Source: Epiperipatus broadwayi (taxonomy: Eukaryota; Onychophora; Udeonychophora; Euonychophora; Peripatidae). From it: 64,000 nt of DNA. Below the pieces are notes generated by a model that was not told where the DNA came from, searched no databases, and was given only the letters and a program-made list of their open reading frames with translations. A program made the translations under genes and the position numbers. Shown here one piece after another: positions 11,714 to 23,714 of the stretch (position 1 is its first letter; every line of letters starts with the position of its first letter). The DNA lies in NCBI GenBank assembly GCA_028023455.1, contig JAQFVV010000002.1, forward strand, positions 30,387,725 to 30,451,724. The letters run 5' to 3'.

Positions 11714-12058
11714 TTAAATAAAAGGAAATAGAGGGGTTTGAGCCTTGGATTTTCAGTCTACATTCATGTGAAAAAAGATAAATGATCCCCAATATACATA
11801 TTACATGCAGAACTCGCACTCATCAGTTGGGCCAGGTCATAATCCCCCACACATATATACAATCAGTGCTCGTCTTATATGTGTGGGAGATTATGATCTG
11901 GTCCAACTGATGAGTGCTAGTTCTGCATGAAATATGTATATTGGGGATCATTTATATTTTTCACATGTGTGTGGGCATGTGTATCAGTTATTTGTGATGG
12001 AGTGGAGGATGAATATGGACTAAAAATCTTAGTTCAAATCCCTCTATTTATTTACAAT
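11714..12058. mobile_element. foldback element, long inverted arms
   Basis: The outer arms (AGAGGGGTTTGAGCC at about 11731; GTTCAAATCCCTCTATTTATTT at about 12032) and inner arms (about 11773-11858 against 11877-11960) are inverted copies, giving a nearly continuous hairpin of about 340 bp with a loop of roughly 20 bp near 11860-11876. The inner arm is the D repeat also found singly at 8902 and 16638. No coding capacity. Confidence 0.75.
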
Positions 12059-12868
12059 AAACATTCAGTATACTGAATGCATAGGTTAATTAAATAAAAG
12101 TAACATTTCTAAACATTCACAAATGTATTATATAAAAAGAAGGCTTTTGAAAGTTAAGAAATAACGCCATTTTAATAAAATACATCCTTAATGAAATGTA
12201 ATCAAATTGCTTAATGTTTAAGTTTTTCTTTAATTAGAGTAAAATAAAACAATAATTAATGATTAAAAAATTAGGCAAAAGTTATTAGAAATAATGGTAT
12301 TGATACTATAAACACACATAGCCTGCTTTTACTGAATTTTTGCACACCATGTAAACACTATTAGATAAAAATCTCTATAAAAAAACACAAATATACGAGG
12401 TGTGACAATTTAACTTCCGGAATGGCTGTGTGGTGTCACCCATGACCTAAATCAGTGGTCTTCAACTTTTTCACACCTGCGGACTAGCAAAAATAAGGAT
12501 AAGATTTCGCGGACCGGCAGAAGTCTACAGATAAATTTTCTTAAAGATTTAAACTGCTTAGCCTTAGATGAGCATAATTGTTATAACTGGCCAAAACAAC
12601 ACCCTAATTATTGTGCATTGTAATGGTGTTGCTTACCTTCACATGCTGAACACTCTTTCTGGAATTGCACAGTCATATTACTACAGAAAACAGTACGTTC
12701 TCATTAATGTGCCCCTGCATTGCATATTATTTCATTGTTAAAACATGCAAGAATAAAATGTTATTCACCTGAATGTTGGGAAATATCACAGCTAGTGTAA
12801 TTACATGACAATGATTAAGATAAATGTAATACTTATATTTAATGTTAAATATACAAGATGAAGTTATA

Positions 12869-14074
12869 ATCTATAATATTAATAAGCCAATAAGCTAATA
12901 CACATGCACTTTGCAGATGTCACTATATAAATGAATACTCCCACTTTTTCAAACACAAGGTAAAGTCTTTAAGAAAATATAGAATGAATCACCTATATTT
13001 TCGACCCAACCGTATATGTATGGGCAAATCTGAAGTGTTTGAAATGAAGAGCGTGAAGTTATTAATTGATCACTTTAAATTACTTTTTTACTACGTAAAT
13101 GAATGACGCCTATGAAATTTCTAGAATTTACGATACGTCATTCTTATAATTAAACATATGTAAACAAGACATTTAAACACTTCAGATTTGCCCAGACATA
13201 TACGGTTGGGTCGAAAATATAGGTGATTCATTCTATATTTTCTTAAAGACGTTATCTTGTGTTTGGAAAACTGGAGTATTCATTTATATAGTGACATCTG
13301 CAAAGCGCATGTGTATTAGCTTATTGGCTTATTAATATTATAGATTATAAAAAAAAACATTGCGCTATATAAAAAAATTAATGTCTTGCTTACATATGTT
13401 TAATTATAAGAATGACGTATCGTAAATTCTAGAAATTTCATTGGCGTCATTAATTTACGTAGTAAAAAAGTAATTTAAAGTGATCAATTAATAACTTCAT
13501 GCTCTTCATTTCAAACACTTCAGATTTGCCCATACATATACGGTTGGGTCGAAAATATAGGTGATTCATTCTATATTTTCTTAAAGACTTTATCTTATGT
13601 TTGAAAAAGTGGCAGTATTCATTTATATAGTGACATCTGCAAAGTGCATGTGTATTAGCTTATTGGCTTATTAATATTATAGATTATAAAAAAAAAACAT
13701 CGCACTATATAAAAAAATAAATGTCTTGTTTACATATGTTTAATTATAAGAATGACGTATCGTAAATTCTAGAAATTTCATTGGCGTCATTCATTTACGT
13801 AGTAAAAAGATAATTTAAAGTGATCAATTAATAACTTCACGCTCTTCTTTTCAAACACTTCAGATTTGCCCATACATATATGGTTGGGTCGAAAATATAG
13901 GTGATCCATTCCCATATTTTCTTAAAGACTTTATCCTGTGTTTGAAAAAGTGGGAGTATTCATTTATATAGTGATATCTGCAAAGCACATGTGTATTAGC
14001 TTACTGGCTTATTAATATTATAGATTATAAAAAAAAAAAACATTGCGCTATATAAAAAAATAAATGTCTTGTTT
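12869..14074. repeat. inverted plus tandem array of a 339-bp monomer
   Basis: One monomer lies inverted (12869 to about 13172), followed by nearly three monomers in direct orientation. The landmark CAGATTTGCCCA.ACATATA starts at 13183, 13521 and 13861, giving periods of 338 and 340 bp; the last monomer is cut at about 210 bp. Copies are very similar. Landmarks per unit are GGTTGGGTCGAAAATATAGG, GTGACATCTGCAAAG and AATGACGTATCGTAAATTC. The block is bounded by the 14-bp direct repeat AAGATGAAGTTATA at 12855-12868 and 14075-14088, as if inserted as a unit. No protein is encoded. Confidence 0.85.
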
Positions 14075-14168
14075 AAGATGAAGTTATATATATATGGAGT
14101 TTGTATAATATAAAACTATTTTTTTAATTTTGAATTTTTTTAGAAAAATAATAAAAAAATTTATTCTA

Positions 14169-14180
14169 CCCCCCCCCCCC
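14169..14180 (+). repeat. poly(C) run of 12
   Basis: Homopolymer inside the hAT element, just right of the 339-bp array. Confidence 0.9.
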
Positions 14181-14299
14181 ATAAACACCTGTGATAACTA
14201 GAAAAACAAAATTTATGTATAATTGATTAGATTTTATTTTCGTTCTGTTTCTTTTTTTTTAATTGGGTAAAAATGAGATTAAAATAACAACAGATTGCA

Positions 14300-14660
14300 T
14301 TAGTTGTTTACTCTTGAAGTCACCTGGGGACCCCCTGTAAAGCCACTGGAAACTGAGCTGAAAAGTTGTTTTGGTAAAGTGTTACATAACTTCATTTGAC
14401 AAAATTTCGGAACATACCACACACAAAGGCCCTGGTGATGAACAACTATGAAACCAAGTTTTAAATACTCCTTACGTGTAATTTCTAATAAAATGAGCTT
14501 TTTTGTTTTTGTTTTTTCCTGCAACATCCTGAAGTATCAACATATCAGCATCATTTTTTACTGGAATATTATCCTTGTCTCTTCTTAAGAAGGCCAAAAA
14601 AAGTTTTGCTGTTTGACTTTTTTTGTTTCCATTTTGTGAAGTTTACAATTTCAAAAAGAA
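14300..14660 (-). pseudogene. hAT (ZBED-like) transposase N-terminal relic
   Basis: Minus strand, in two frames: RKEYLKLGFIV, then after a shift GPLCVVCSEILSNEVM followed by a stop. This matches the start of the BED zinc finger in ZBED5-type hAT transposases (R.Y…YL.FGF…P.CVVCG..LSNE.M). The first two zinc-binding cysteines (C-V-V-C) are present; the histidine part cannot be read. Further coding sequence was not recognised, so only the beginning of the gene remains. Confidence 0.65.
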
Positions 14661-15224
14661 ATGTCACACCCAAAATAAAAAGATGATACAAATGCAATAA
14701 AACATTTTGCTATATGTGACCAATAAATGAGTTGACGCAATACAGAAATTCCTATTAGGTATAGAAATTGACGTGTAAGGAGTGGTCCATTGATCATGAG
14801 ATTGACACTTTGTCTTTTAAAGATTGCATTTTCAGATAAATTCCTTCAATTATTATTTAGTAATTATAGTATTATCTAATAATTTAAATAAAATTTTGAT
14901 TTATAATTATTTTTATTTAAGCAGTTGCGATGAAAAAATAAATAAAAATTGTTTATATTAATTAAGAGTTTAAAATCTTATTATTTTGTTATTACAAACT
15001 TTCCTGCCAGTCTAGCGCAAACCAGCAGAAAATTTCTGCGGACTGGCACCCGTCGGCAGACCAAGGAAGACCAATGACCTAAATGTATCAAAATCACATG
15101 AATATTGGACATTTGTGTTTGAACATGTTTAAGCTAACAAGTGTGTAAGTTTTAAACTGATAAAGCTAGTGGTTAATTAGCTCCTTGAGAAGATAATAAA
15201 TATCTGTGCGTATGCTTTAGTGTA

Positions 15225-15540
15225 AAAATGGATGATCGAAAATCATAGTACACTCATTGTGAAACTTTGTGACCAAAAAAAAATTGCCCAACTAGACTAT
15301 CCTGCCTATTCACCTGACTTAGCTCAATGTAATTTTTGTTTATGTCCAAAATTAAAAACTGTGCTGAAAGGATAAATATTTTCTACTATAATTGATATCC
15401 AAAAGAATGTGAGACAGCTGCTCAACAGTTATTCCTGAAAATGAGTTCAGGGTGTGCTTTCAGAAATGGAAACGCCATTTTAATCAAAATATAAATGCAC
15501 ATGGGACTATTTTGAAGGTGACAGTAGCCACTACACTTTC
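15225..15540 (+). pseudogene. mariner transposase C-terminal relic
   Basis: Around 15283-15367 the plus strand reads AQLDYPAYSPDLAQCNFCLC followed by PKLKTVLKG, the conserved region before the third catalytic aspartate of the D,D34D domain (YSPDLA at 15307-15324). The residue where that aspartate is expected (A-P-C/S-D in active relatives) is N. Downstream, across shifts, come IDIQKNVRQLLNS, a QKWKRHFN-like part and GTIFEGDSSH. This is the usual end of the protein, with stops and shifts present. Confidence 0.8.
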
Positions 15541-15611
15541 ACATGCAAATTTTATGAAGGTGCATTCTGGTAATTAAATGGTCAAACATTGTACACTTAA
15601 AATAATAACAT

Positions 15612-15960
15612 TTAATTATCATCATCAATTTCAACCATTATCAATCCATTGTGAGATGGTCTCTCTCTGATCTCTAGTCTCTCTTATCATCCCAGTATAC
15701 TTCCTTATTTCTCCATCCATCTCACATGTGGTCTTTTTCTAGGTCTTTTATTACAATCTCTTGGAATCTCATTTAAGATTTCAACTGTCCATCTCTTATC
15801 ATCTCTTCTAACCATATATCCAACCCAACTCCACTTCAGTATCTTAATTCTTCCAATGATGTCAGTAACACTTGTTTGTTCTCTCACCCATGTATTTCGT
15901 TTTTGATCTCTTCTTGTTATTTCTGAAATCATTGAGTGGTCTGAGAGTACTGAATATAAA
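15612..15960 (-). mobile_element. RTE-like LINE 3' end relic
   Basis: Minus strand 15932-15705 reads ITRRDQKRNTWVREQTSVTD, IIGRIKILKWSWVGYMVRRD, then WTVEILNEIPRDC and RPRKRPHVRW, the same C-terminal module as at 1549-2215 but with a longer open frame. After a shift it continues to a CAATGGATTGATAATGG end with TGATGAT repeats at about 15618-15650. The 5' side is cut off near 15960. Confidence 0.75.
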
Positions 15961-16454
15961 AGAAATTTATATTATGTGATCATTTACAATTGCAGATTGT
16001 TGGACAGATCATCCATTAGTACACGTTCCAAAGTGAAAATAATATTTGCATTAAAAAAATGTCTTATTTCATCATTTACATAATAAAAATTGATGTTCAT
16101 TTTTTAGGAGTATCTATTATTTGTGCAAAATTTCAGTAATAAAATACTAAAATTGATAATTTGGAACTTCAGGACTGTCATGTTAATGAAACTGAACTTC
16201 TTTTAAGGGATGTGCTATGGATACACATAAATCTACTTTTGGCTTTGCTAAAAAAGCGAACATCATAACTATTTTTCTATCATATTTCTTAGTGATTTTC
16301 ATAAAAAAAAGAAAAGTGACTTTGTGCAGGGCAGAATAATAAATTGAATGTGAAGTATCTTAATAAATAAAAATTTAAAAATAAAGTTCAATGACTAACA
16401 GAATGTTTGCTATTTGGTCTCTGTTGGTGTTTTTTTTCTTTTTCTTAATACAAT

Positions 16455-16512
16455 AATTGAAACACACACGCTTATTATATACCTGTGTCTATATATGTAA
16501 TATATAGGGTAT
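16455..16512 (+). repeat. dispersed repeat shared with 60378-60435
   Basis: Both copies contain TTATTATATACCTGT.TC.ATATATGTAATATATAGGGTAT with few differences. The unit is AT-rich and of unknown origin. Confidence 0.7.
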
Positions 16513-16517
16513 ATGAG

Positions 16518-16622
16518 CACAGACTTTCACACGACCCACCACTCTCCACACTACCTCATAACACAGATACACAGACTTTCACACGACCCACCACTCTCCA
16601 CACTATCTCATAACACTGATAC
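16518..16622 (+). repeat. 52-bp tandem duplication
   Basis: Two adjacent copies of a unit containing CACACGACCCACCACTCTCC and CTCATAACAC, nearly identical, hence recent. The unit is unusually rich in C and A for the region. Confidence 0.85.
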
Positions 16623-16637
16623 ACTTGAACATATATA

Positions 16638-16731
16638 TGTTGAAAAGATAAATAATCACCAATATACGTATTTCATGCTAAACCAGCAATCATCAGTTGG
16701 TTCAGATTACCATCTCTAAGCATATATGCTA
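16638..16731 (+). repeat. 'D' dispersed repeat, single arm
   Basis: Contains AGATAAATAATCACCAATAT…CATCAGTTGGTTCAGATTA, corresponding to one arm of the foldback at 11714-12058 and to 8902-8986. Confidence 0.6.
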
Positions 16732-16839
16732 TAAGTGCTCAAATATATATTAAGATAGCCAATCCTCATACTTTAATGGACAGGCTTCAATCTACTCCAC
16801 ACTCCAACTTTTCAACCGTCCATCCAATTGAAAATCTGA

Positions 16840-17665
16840 AGATGGAATGCTCAAAGGCCACCCTGAGGCCGAGATTCTTGTCATACCCATGGATAATACA
16901 TACATGCCTAAAAACAGTATCACAATCCTAATAAATCCAATAATGACACTTTTATATGATGACAGTGATATTTCAACCAGATGGAAAAAGAATTTTGATC
17001 GTCTTTTTGGGAAAAATGGATGTTTTTTTTTAGGAATACATAGACTCAAGGTAAGAATGTTCTATTGTTCTAATTTTTAAAATTAAAGACAATAACTAAT
17101 GTGGAATATCATTTTATCAGAGACTCAAGAAGCAGTATTGACATGAAATTAATTACCAAATAAATGGAAGAAAGATATTGGACACAAAAGAGTTGGTTAA
17201 AAAATGCTTTTATTGATTTAGCCAAGGCATTTGGATCAATTAATTGAATAGGCCCATGACACCATTCGAAAGCTATCAAGGTTTATTCATATTTACAGTA
17301 TTACATGATAGAATGAGACATGGTAGAATGAAAGGAAGTGATGCTATTGTAGGGGTAAAATATGAAGCACCTTAAGTGGGAATTGATGTTAAAACAAAGA
17401 TATATATATTCTCCAACATTAATTTTTATGACAGTAGTCTTTGCAAAAGTTTACATGTGGCTTAATGAATAAGGGATCAAGATGCCACATAGGTTTGACA
17501 GTAGAAGTTTTAATTTGTATTTCTTAAAGCAAAAACAAAAACATTTTTGGGGGGATTGTTAATTTACAGTAAGCTGATGGTTGTACTATTTTTGCTAGTT
17601 CAAAAAACAATCTAAAGAATGTATTTAATGTTTTAAACATAACATGTAATTGCTAACTTAGTAGT
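16840..17665 (+). mobile_element. LINE reverse transcriptase relic
   Basis: Scattered over three frames, the plus strand keeps the landmarks of an RTE-type reverse transcriptase in order: ISTRWKKNFDRLF (about 16970-17010), FIDLAKAFGSIN (about 17210-17245), LHDRMRHGRMKG-like sequence (about 17305-17335), GIKMPHRFDSRSFNL (about 17475-17520) and an ADGCTIFASSKNNL stretch (about 17573-17615). The last is where F/YADD is expected; the catalytic D-D is changed to D-G and the preceding codon is a stop. The element is highly decayed and has no recognisable ends. Confidence 0.65.
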
Positions 17666-18300
17666 TAATATTCAAAAACCTCAAGTTCTTAATAAATCAT
17701 CAACTCGAACATGTAAGCTAATTTAATTTACGTAACACTTGGACATAAAAAAATTTACTTTTGAAAAAACATCTCAGAACATGCACCCAAATCCAATTTA
17801 GAACTAGTATAAAGGTACCGAAAATTGTGAGCTTGCACAAACATAACTAAAACTCCATGATAAGAAATTTACTTATTTTCTAACTGAAGTACAATTATTG
17901 CTCTTGTAGTGCTAAATTTAAATGATATCAACAGTTGCCAATATAGCAATCCAGACTTTCAGGATACATGTTTTGATATTCAAAATATACTATATTTTAA
18001 ATTTAATATTATAGAAAGTGCATTTCCATTGATAATACTTTAACTTATATCAGTCCAAATTTGAGTTTCCATAAGGTTTTTACAAATTGAAAGGCTGTAG
18101 ATGAAGAACATAGTCCCATATATCTGTCCATGATCACATAGGAAACCCAAAACAATATTGTACTTTATAGCACTTTATTGTTGTTTATTACTAATTACAG
18201 TGTTATTACAAAAATGTAACTATGTCGAATGATACTTACATATTAAATCTGCTGCCTGTGTGTGATAGCAGAAAGTCGTAGTTGTGACTTTTTTACTATG
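17666..18300. other. AT-rich intron, nothing recognised
   Basis: No gene or repeat end was recognised. Confidence 0.55.
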
Positions 18301-18333
18301 ATATTCTGCTGCCATAAATACCCCCCCCCCCCC

Positions 18334-18381
18334 GGAGAAAGAATGCTGTCACAAACACAGGCAGGATAGCATTCTTTCTCC
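18334..18381. repeat. perfect 14-bp hairpin next to a poly(C) run
   Basis: GGAGAAAGAATGCT (18334-18347) and its exact complement (18368-18381) enclose a 20-base loop, directly after the C run 18321-18333. It may be the end of a small inverted-repeat element; other copies were not found in the window. Confidence 0.7.
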
Positions 18382-19602
18382 AGCGGTGGGAGGATTGTGA
18401 CATGTTTCCTGTGAATGTATGTTTCTTCTTAGGCTGTCATGTGTCAAATTCACAACCAATTAAAAAAAAATTACGTTTGCAAAGGAAGTAATTCTGCCGT
18501 TAATAAAAAATGCTCGGAAAAAAATCAATACATGTGCTTTTAACTGTTGTACAGAACTGAATAGATATAGTATATAAATTGTGATGAAAAATATGATTAC
18601 AATACATAAATTCATGTTTGAAATATGATATTTAGTGGAGGGAAAAAATAGATGCTATAGTACAATATTTACATTCAGTTTTGGTTAGTGTATAATTGAA
18701 ATACAAACGACAGCTTTCAAGTAGGTGAACAATTCTCACATGTATTCCTATAATATTAAAATCTTGTTAATTTATATTAAATCTTTAAAAAAATTTGTTA
18801 AAGCAACCAATTAAAAAAAAAAGACGGCTTTTACATAGGCAGAGTACTGCTTGTTCAAATTTATCGCCTTTAATAAAAATTGAAATAATGAATAATGTCT
18901 CCGCAATTCCAAATTAAAGCTATTGCACATGAGTGAGTGATTTAATTCAATCCTGTAAGCCCAACCCATCATAAGGTTTGAAAATCAGTTATCAAGTTTA
19001 CTTTATCCTCTATTACTTGTTCATGATGCGTCATATATATCTAGTGATCATTATAATATTTTATTTATCAAAAACGTATGGCAAAATATCTCTCACTGTC
19101 ATGAATATTTTAACGGAATGTTTCACAAGTTTTAACATTAGAAGAGTGGAGTGTTTTCTTCATTATAAGATTTATCATATAAATTATTTGTTCATCGATT
19201 TTATTTCCATTAATATTGAAAAGAAAAAAATACATGTTATAAATAATCTAGAGATGCATAAAAAAAGTATAATTTTATTTAATAATTATATAAAACATAA
19301 ATGTCAAAGTTTTAAAGTCTTTGAATATTATAAAATAAGAATAGTATCTTTGAATATTATAAAACAAGAGTAGTACATGTGCATAAAAAGAGAATGCTTA
19401 TTAAAAATATCTATTTTGTAAATTTTTTTTAAATATCTATTTTAGAGAAGCATTTCTATGTATGTACATCTAAAAATTGTTGACATTTTAAATATGATGT
19501 TAAAAGTACATGTACAAAGTTTATTTAAGCAAAAAAAAATTTTGAAGAAATTATTCTTTGTCTAAATTTAATTTATCATTAAAATAGACATATCAATTAC
19601 AG
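18382..19602. other. AT-rich intron with a spurious-looking ORF
   Basis: An open frame of 131 codons at 18978-19373 is dominated by I, Y, K, F and N and shows no motif. In DNA this rich in A and T it is most likely chance. Nothing else was recognised. Confidence 0.5.
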
Positions 19603-19893
19603 CATGGGTCCCCAACCCTATGCTGGCAGACCATTTTACGTGTGCCCGCCGCTATCCAAACACGATAAAAAATTATTTATCTGATACAAATAAATTTAAT
19701 TTTTAAAATTTCTTATAAATTATTGTATTATATTGTAATCAAATTGTAGGGCATACTATACTTTTACAGCGTAAAAGGGTCTATCATTAACAATGTCCAA
19801 TTATAAATTTTACATTGAAAAAATAAATGATGCCCACCACCTGGCCAGTATTATAGAATGTGCTCTTAAGTGCAAAAAGGTTGGGGATCGCTG
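19603..19893. mobile_element. hAT-type MITE with near-perfect 8-bp target duplication
   Basis: Ends CATGGGTCCCCAACCCT and, from the other strand, CAGCGATCCCCAACCTTTTT are inverted repeats. The flanks are AATTACAG (19595-19602) and AACTACAG (19894-19901), matching 7 of 8. The 291-bp interior is AT-rich with no coding sequence and includes TGGCAGACC and ACCTGGCCAG near opposite ends. Typical non-autonomous hAT. Confidence 0.85.
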
Positions 19894-19901
19894 AACTACA
19901 G

Positions 19902-22900
19902 TATATCTTATATAGGATCATACAGGTATTTCTTACTGCCTGTGGGTAATTTCATTATTTGAAATCTAAATACATTATAGTAAAATTGTATACTGTCTTA
20001 TGTATGTTATATCTCAGAAGAGGCTGAGGTTGGATATTCATTGTGATTGTATTGATTTTATGAAAAAAAAAAATGTATAAAATGTTATTTATAAAGCTGA
20101 TCTAATTCCTTCAATAGTCATAAAGTATCCTACAGATACTGAATTACTACTTATATTATCAGAAAAGAAAAATTCTATTTTGATTAATAAAATATATTTC
20201 TAGAATTTTATATATAATAGAAATGAGAAATTCTATTTAATTGATATGTGTTTCAGAGTTATATATATGTTGAAAGCATAACATGGATTGCTTACAATGC
20301 GGTTGAGATGCAGTATGATCGATAATGTGAAAGAAGTGCGACTAATATCACTTAATTTGCAATTTTTATGCGAACAAGTTTTATCTATTTCCACATAAGC
20401 TGAAACTATTTTATACTTTAGTAATCATTCACATTTAATAAAATAATAAAGAAATTTCTTAAGGTTATTCTCAATAATATGTGCGCTCCGTGTCTTATTC
20501 TATTTTATTAATAAAAATCTTTGGCAAATGTACGGTTTCTTACTATAAGCACTAATTAAGAGTAATTCAATCTATGTTTTAAAACTAAGGTTAGTACTTT
20601 TAAATACAAAGTTGAGCAATGATTTATCTCAGGGTTGTATAAAATAAAAAAATGGCATAGATATCAAGTGTGTTTATGAATTCTACGATACAATAATACA
20701 AAAGGGATTTTATGTACACTATCCTATCCAATACTTTTATATTTCAAATAGCATTAATACAATAATGATGTATTTAATCCAGATAGATTTTACGTGTAAG
20801 TTAATATCTCAAATATGACCTTTATATCGTGAATATGCAATGATGATGTTTCTTTAATAATGACAAAAGATAAATATTGAAAAATTAACAATTACTTAAT
20901 TACCCAATATAAAATAAATGATAGAACAATAACAACAACAACAACAAATTATATAACAACTAATAAATATTACTCTTTATTTCCTAAATCTAATTTGAAC
21001 TTGGGATATGAAAAACGTGTTACGAGATAGTGTCATGAAGATACTAACATTAAATAAGAATAAGTTATTTACTATTTCAAAATAATCTTCAATTTAAATA
21101 CTGGAGGATAATAATTATCATCATCATTAAAGATGTTTTACAGTCGTTCTTAATTAGTTTGTTTCACTAATTAATCAATCATTAATCAACCTCAATAATG
21201 TTTTCACTCCGTTAAGAAAAGCAAGTACAAATCATGGCTTAGCAGACCTAGATGATATTTACCACATTTGGCTTATTTATTTTGCTTCAAGATTCTTTAC
21301 AGGATTCAATTGCAGGCTTAAACGTTAGGAGTGTTACTCTACTGATAAATTATAACTAGATCATTAGAATGCCTTATTATATACTATATAACAATGAAAA
21401 ATTAACACTAACATATGAGTGATGCATAAAATATTCCTTACAGATCTACGTATCTAAATAAGGCTGATTAACTCCATTTAATTTTGAGGTTGAAATTTAA
21501 GCACTTATAAAACATATTTGCCATATAGCATAGATTTATATAAATTTAATAATTACTTATGTTTGTACAACCTAAACCTAAGGTAAACCCCATTTAATAC
21601 CATTCAATCTCAACAATAACAATATTAAATAAAAATATTATCTGTAATCTGAGCATAGTAATATCTGGAAAGACTTGATTCCATTAATAACAACAATAAT
21701 ATTAATTAAATAAGAAAGAAGCAATTATAAAAAAATGCATTAAATAATCCATCCAGTTTATTGAACAATTAATTTCATTTTTGTAATGTCATCTTTTCTG
21801 GAAACAACATAAAGATTAGTAAATTTTACTTACCATACTTGATAATCCAGAATAATATATAATTAAAACATTAATCCATTTTTAAGACTGCTTATAACTC
21901 GGACATTTATCATATTTCACATTGGCTTTGATAATCCACAATTCAGGAGTGGCATTTAAATATTTAGCTTCAGAATCCATTATCCATTGAATGGTATTTA
22001 AATATTCAGCACTGATAATCCATAATGCAATTTCTTAAGGACAGGATACAAATTCGTACTTTATTCCAGCTTATTCCATGCAGCGATTTAATTTATTTGA
22101 ACAGATGTTATGATTTTAACCAAAAATTAGCATTCCTTACTTCTTTGAGATATAAAATTAATTTATTCATCTATAGATCTTTAATCCATGATACCAGTAA
22201 TTCTGATCACATCTCTGATAAAGAAAATAGTTTACTAACCTTAACAAAATGACTTTCATTATTTTTTGAACCAAAATTCGTTTCTCTAAGCAACAAGTTT
22301 ATATGGAGACATATTTGAATTGAAAAAATTATTGTTTAAAGTTTTTCCTTACATAATTAAGGATGAGACAATTCACAACATTGAGACGAATATACATCCT
22401 GTCTTGTAGTGAAGAAAATAATTATTTTTATAATAATTTGGAAAATAAGCATCGATAATTTGTTTGAAATTAAGAAATATATTTTTCCAAAAATATATCA
22501 GCTAATTACCATTACTTTCAATTGAAGCAATCCAGCAATTTATTGTTGAAATAGTGAGACAGCATACTACAGGTCAATTTGTCCATTTTCCCACTAACAG
22601 TTGATTGTAATAAATGAGATTTCTTGAAATAAAGAATTAATGAATCAATTAATGATAGTTTTTTGATTTATCCATTGTTGTTCATCTTTCTCCTAGAACA
22701 ATGAGAAGTCATTTGTCTAGAAAAGGCAACTGTCAAGCTGTTTTTCTAGCCAGTCACCATAGGGTAGATGACAAACAAAACGGCTAAAAATTTGAACCTG
22801 TTTAGGTCCTGATTGCAATGAAAATTTGTAAAAGACTGTCTGGATTTTCCTAACTTCAGCTTTTATACCAGTTATCACATGATGTCTGGATTACAGAATA

Positions 22901-23700
22901 TTCTCCGTCATGCATTGGGGTTTCTTCATTTGTCATGAAATATTGGAAGAGGTCATCATGGTTTCTACCAGGCAAAATGGTAGATGCTAAGATTTTTGAA
23001 TGAAGGTAGTAAAACTTTAGAAACACCGTTCAAAAATGAAGAATAAAAAAGAAAATAATAATTTTGGTCTTTTTCAATGGCTTCACTTTTTTTTCTGGGT
23101 TTTAAAATAACATTATAAATATTTATTTAAAACAAATAAATCATAAACTTTAAAGTTCTGATAATTATTCCATAAACTTTAAAGTTCTCAGATATTGATT
23201 CAATTAATTTTAAAGTGAAATTGGCCCGTTAATAAATAATTTCTTGTTAAATAAATATTCTAGCAACTAAATCAATGTGCTAAATAAAAATCTAAACATG
23301 TATGCTTACACATGCACACAAAATACAAGAACTGTTTATTCTACACAAATAAAATATTTTAGGATTGTAATGTTGGATTTATAATTCTATTCTATATTTC
23401 TATTTTTGAATTATTTGTTTTTGTACATTGTGAGCTCTTCTTTTGTTTTATTCAGTTGACAACTTTATTCCTTAATAAAAATAATGAAATATGAGCAGAT
23501 ATACTTTTTTTATATAAATATAGAAGTCTATAAAAAAAAATCTGCCTAGAAAGCTATTCAAAAATAAACATTAGTATGAGAGACTATTTAAATGTGATAA
23601 TGATTATATTCTATGTTATACAACTAATGAGAGAGATGAATTTTCTTTCTTATTACATTGCCAAATCCATTTAAGATAATATTAATATCATTTATGTTCT
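19902..23700. other. AT-rich intron with two weak tandem duplications
   Basis: Around 21920-22030 GATAATCCA.AAT and ATTTAAATATT.AGC recur with a period near 80. At 23128-23195 a unit of about 32 bp (ATAAACTTTAAAGTTCT) occurs twice. No gene or transposon end was recognised. Confidence 0.5.
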
Positions 23701-23714
23701 TTATTATTTTTACA

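Larger units (their letters stand above)
12453..15076 (-). mobile_element. hAT transposon relic with exact 8-bp target duplication
   Basis: Left end CAGTGGTCTTCAAC and right end …GGAAGACCAATG are inverted repeats, and the element is flanked by ACCTAAAT at 12445-12452 and again at 15077-15084. This is an exact 8-bp duplication, the hAT hallmark. GCGGACCGGCAG near 12513 and CTGCGGACTGGCAC near 15037 are subterminal repeats. The minus strand carries an N-terminal BED-type transposase relic at 14300-14660. Most of the gene is gone and a 1.2-kb repeat array (12869-14074) sits inside. Confidence 0.85.
12396..15591 (+). mobile_element. mariner element interrupted by a hAT insertion
   Basis: The 5' end CGAGGTGTGACAATTTAAC follows a TA at 12394-12395. 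The 3' end, read from the other strand, gives CAATGTTTGACCATTTAAT and is followed by TA at 15592-15593, so termini and TA target duplication fit mariner. After removing the hAT at 12453-15076 and one 8-bp copy, only about 560 bases of mariner remain, carrying the C-terminal transposase relic at about 15225-15540. The element has lost the middle of the gene and is dead. Confidence 0.8.

Noticed and set aside
12869-14074. CRISPR-like array
   Set aside because: Repeat units are about 339 bp without short constant repeats and unique spacers; this is an animal genome satellite-like array.
18978-19373. 131-codon open frame, the longest plus-strand frame in the window
   Set aside because: Composition is dominated by I, Y, K, F and N as expected for chance frames in AT-rich DNA; no motif, no splice signals and no family recognised.
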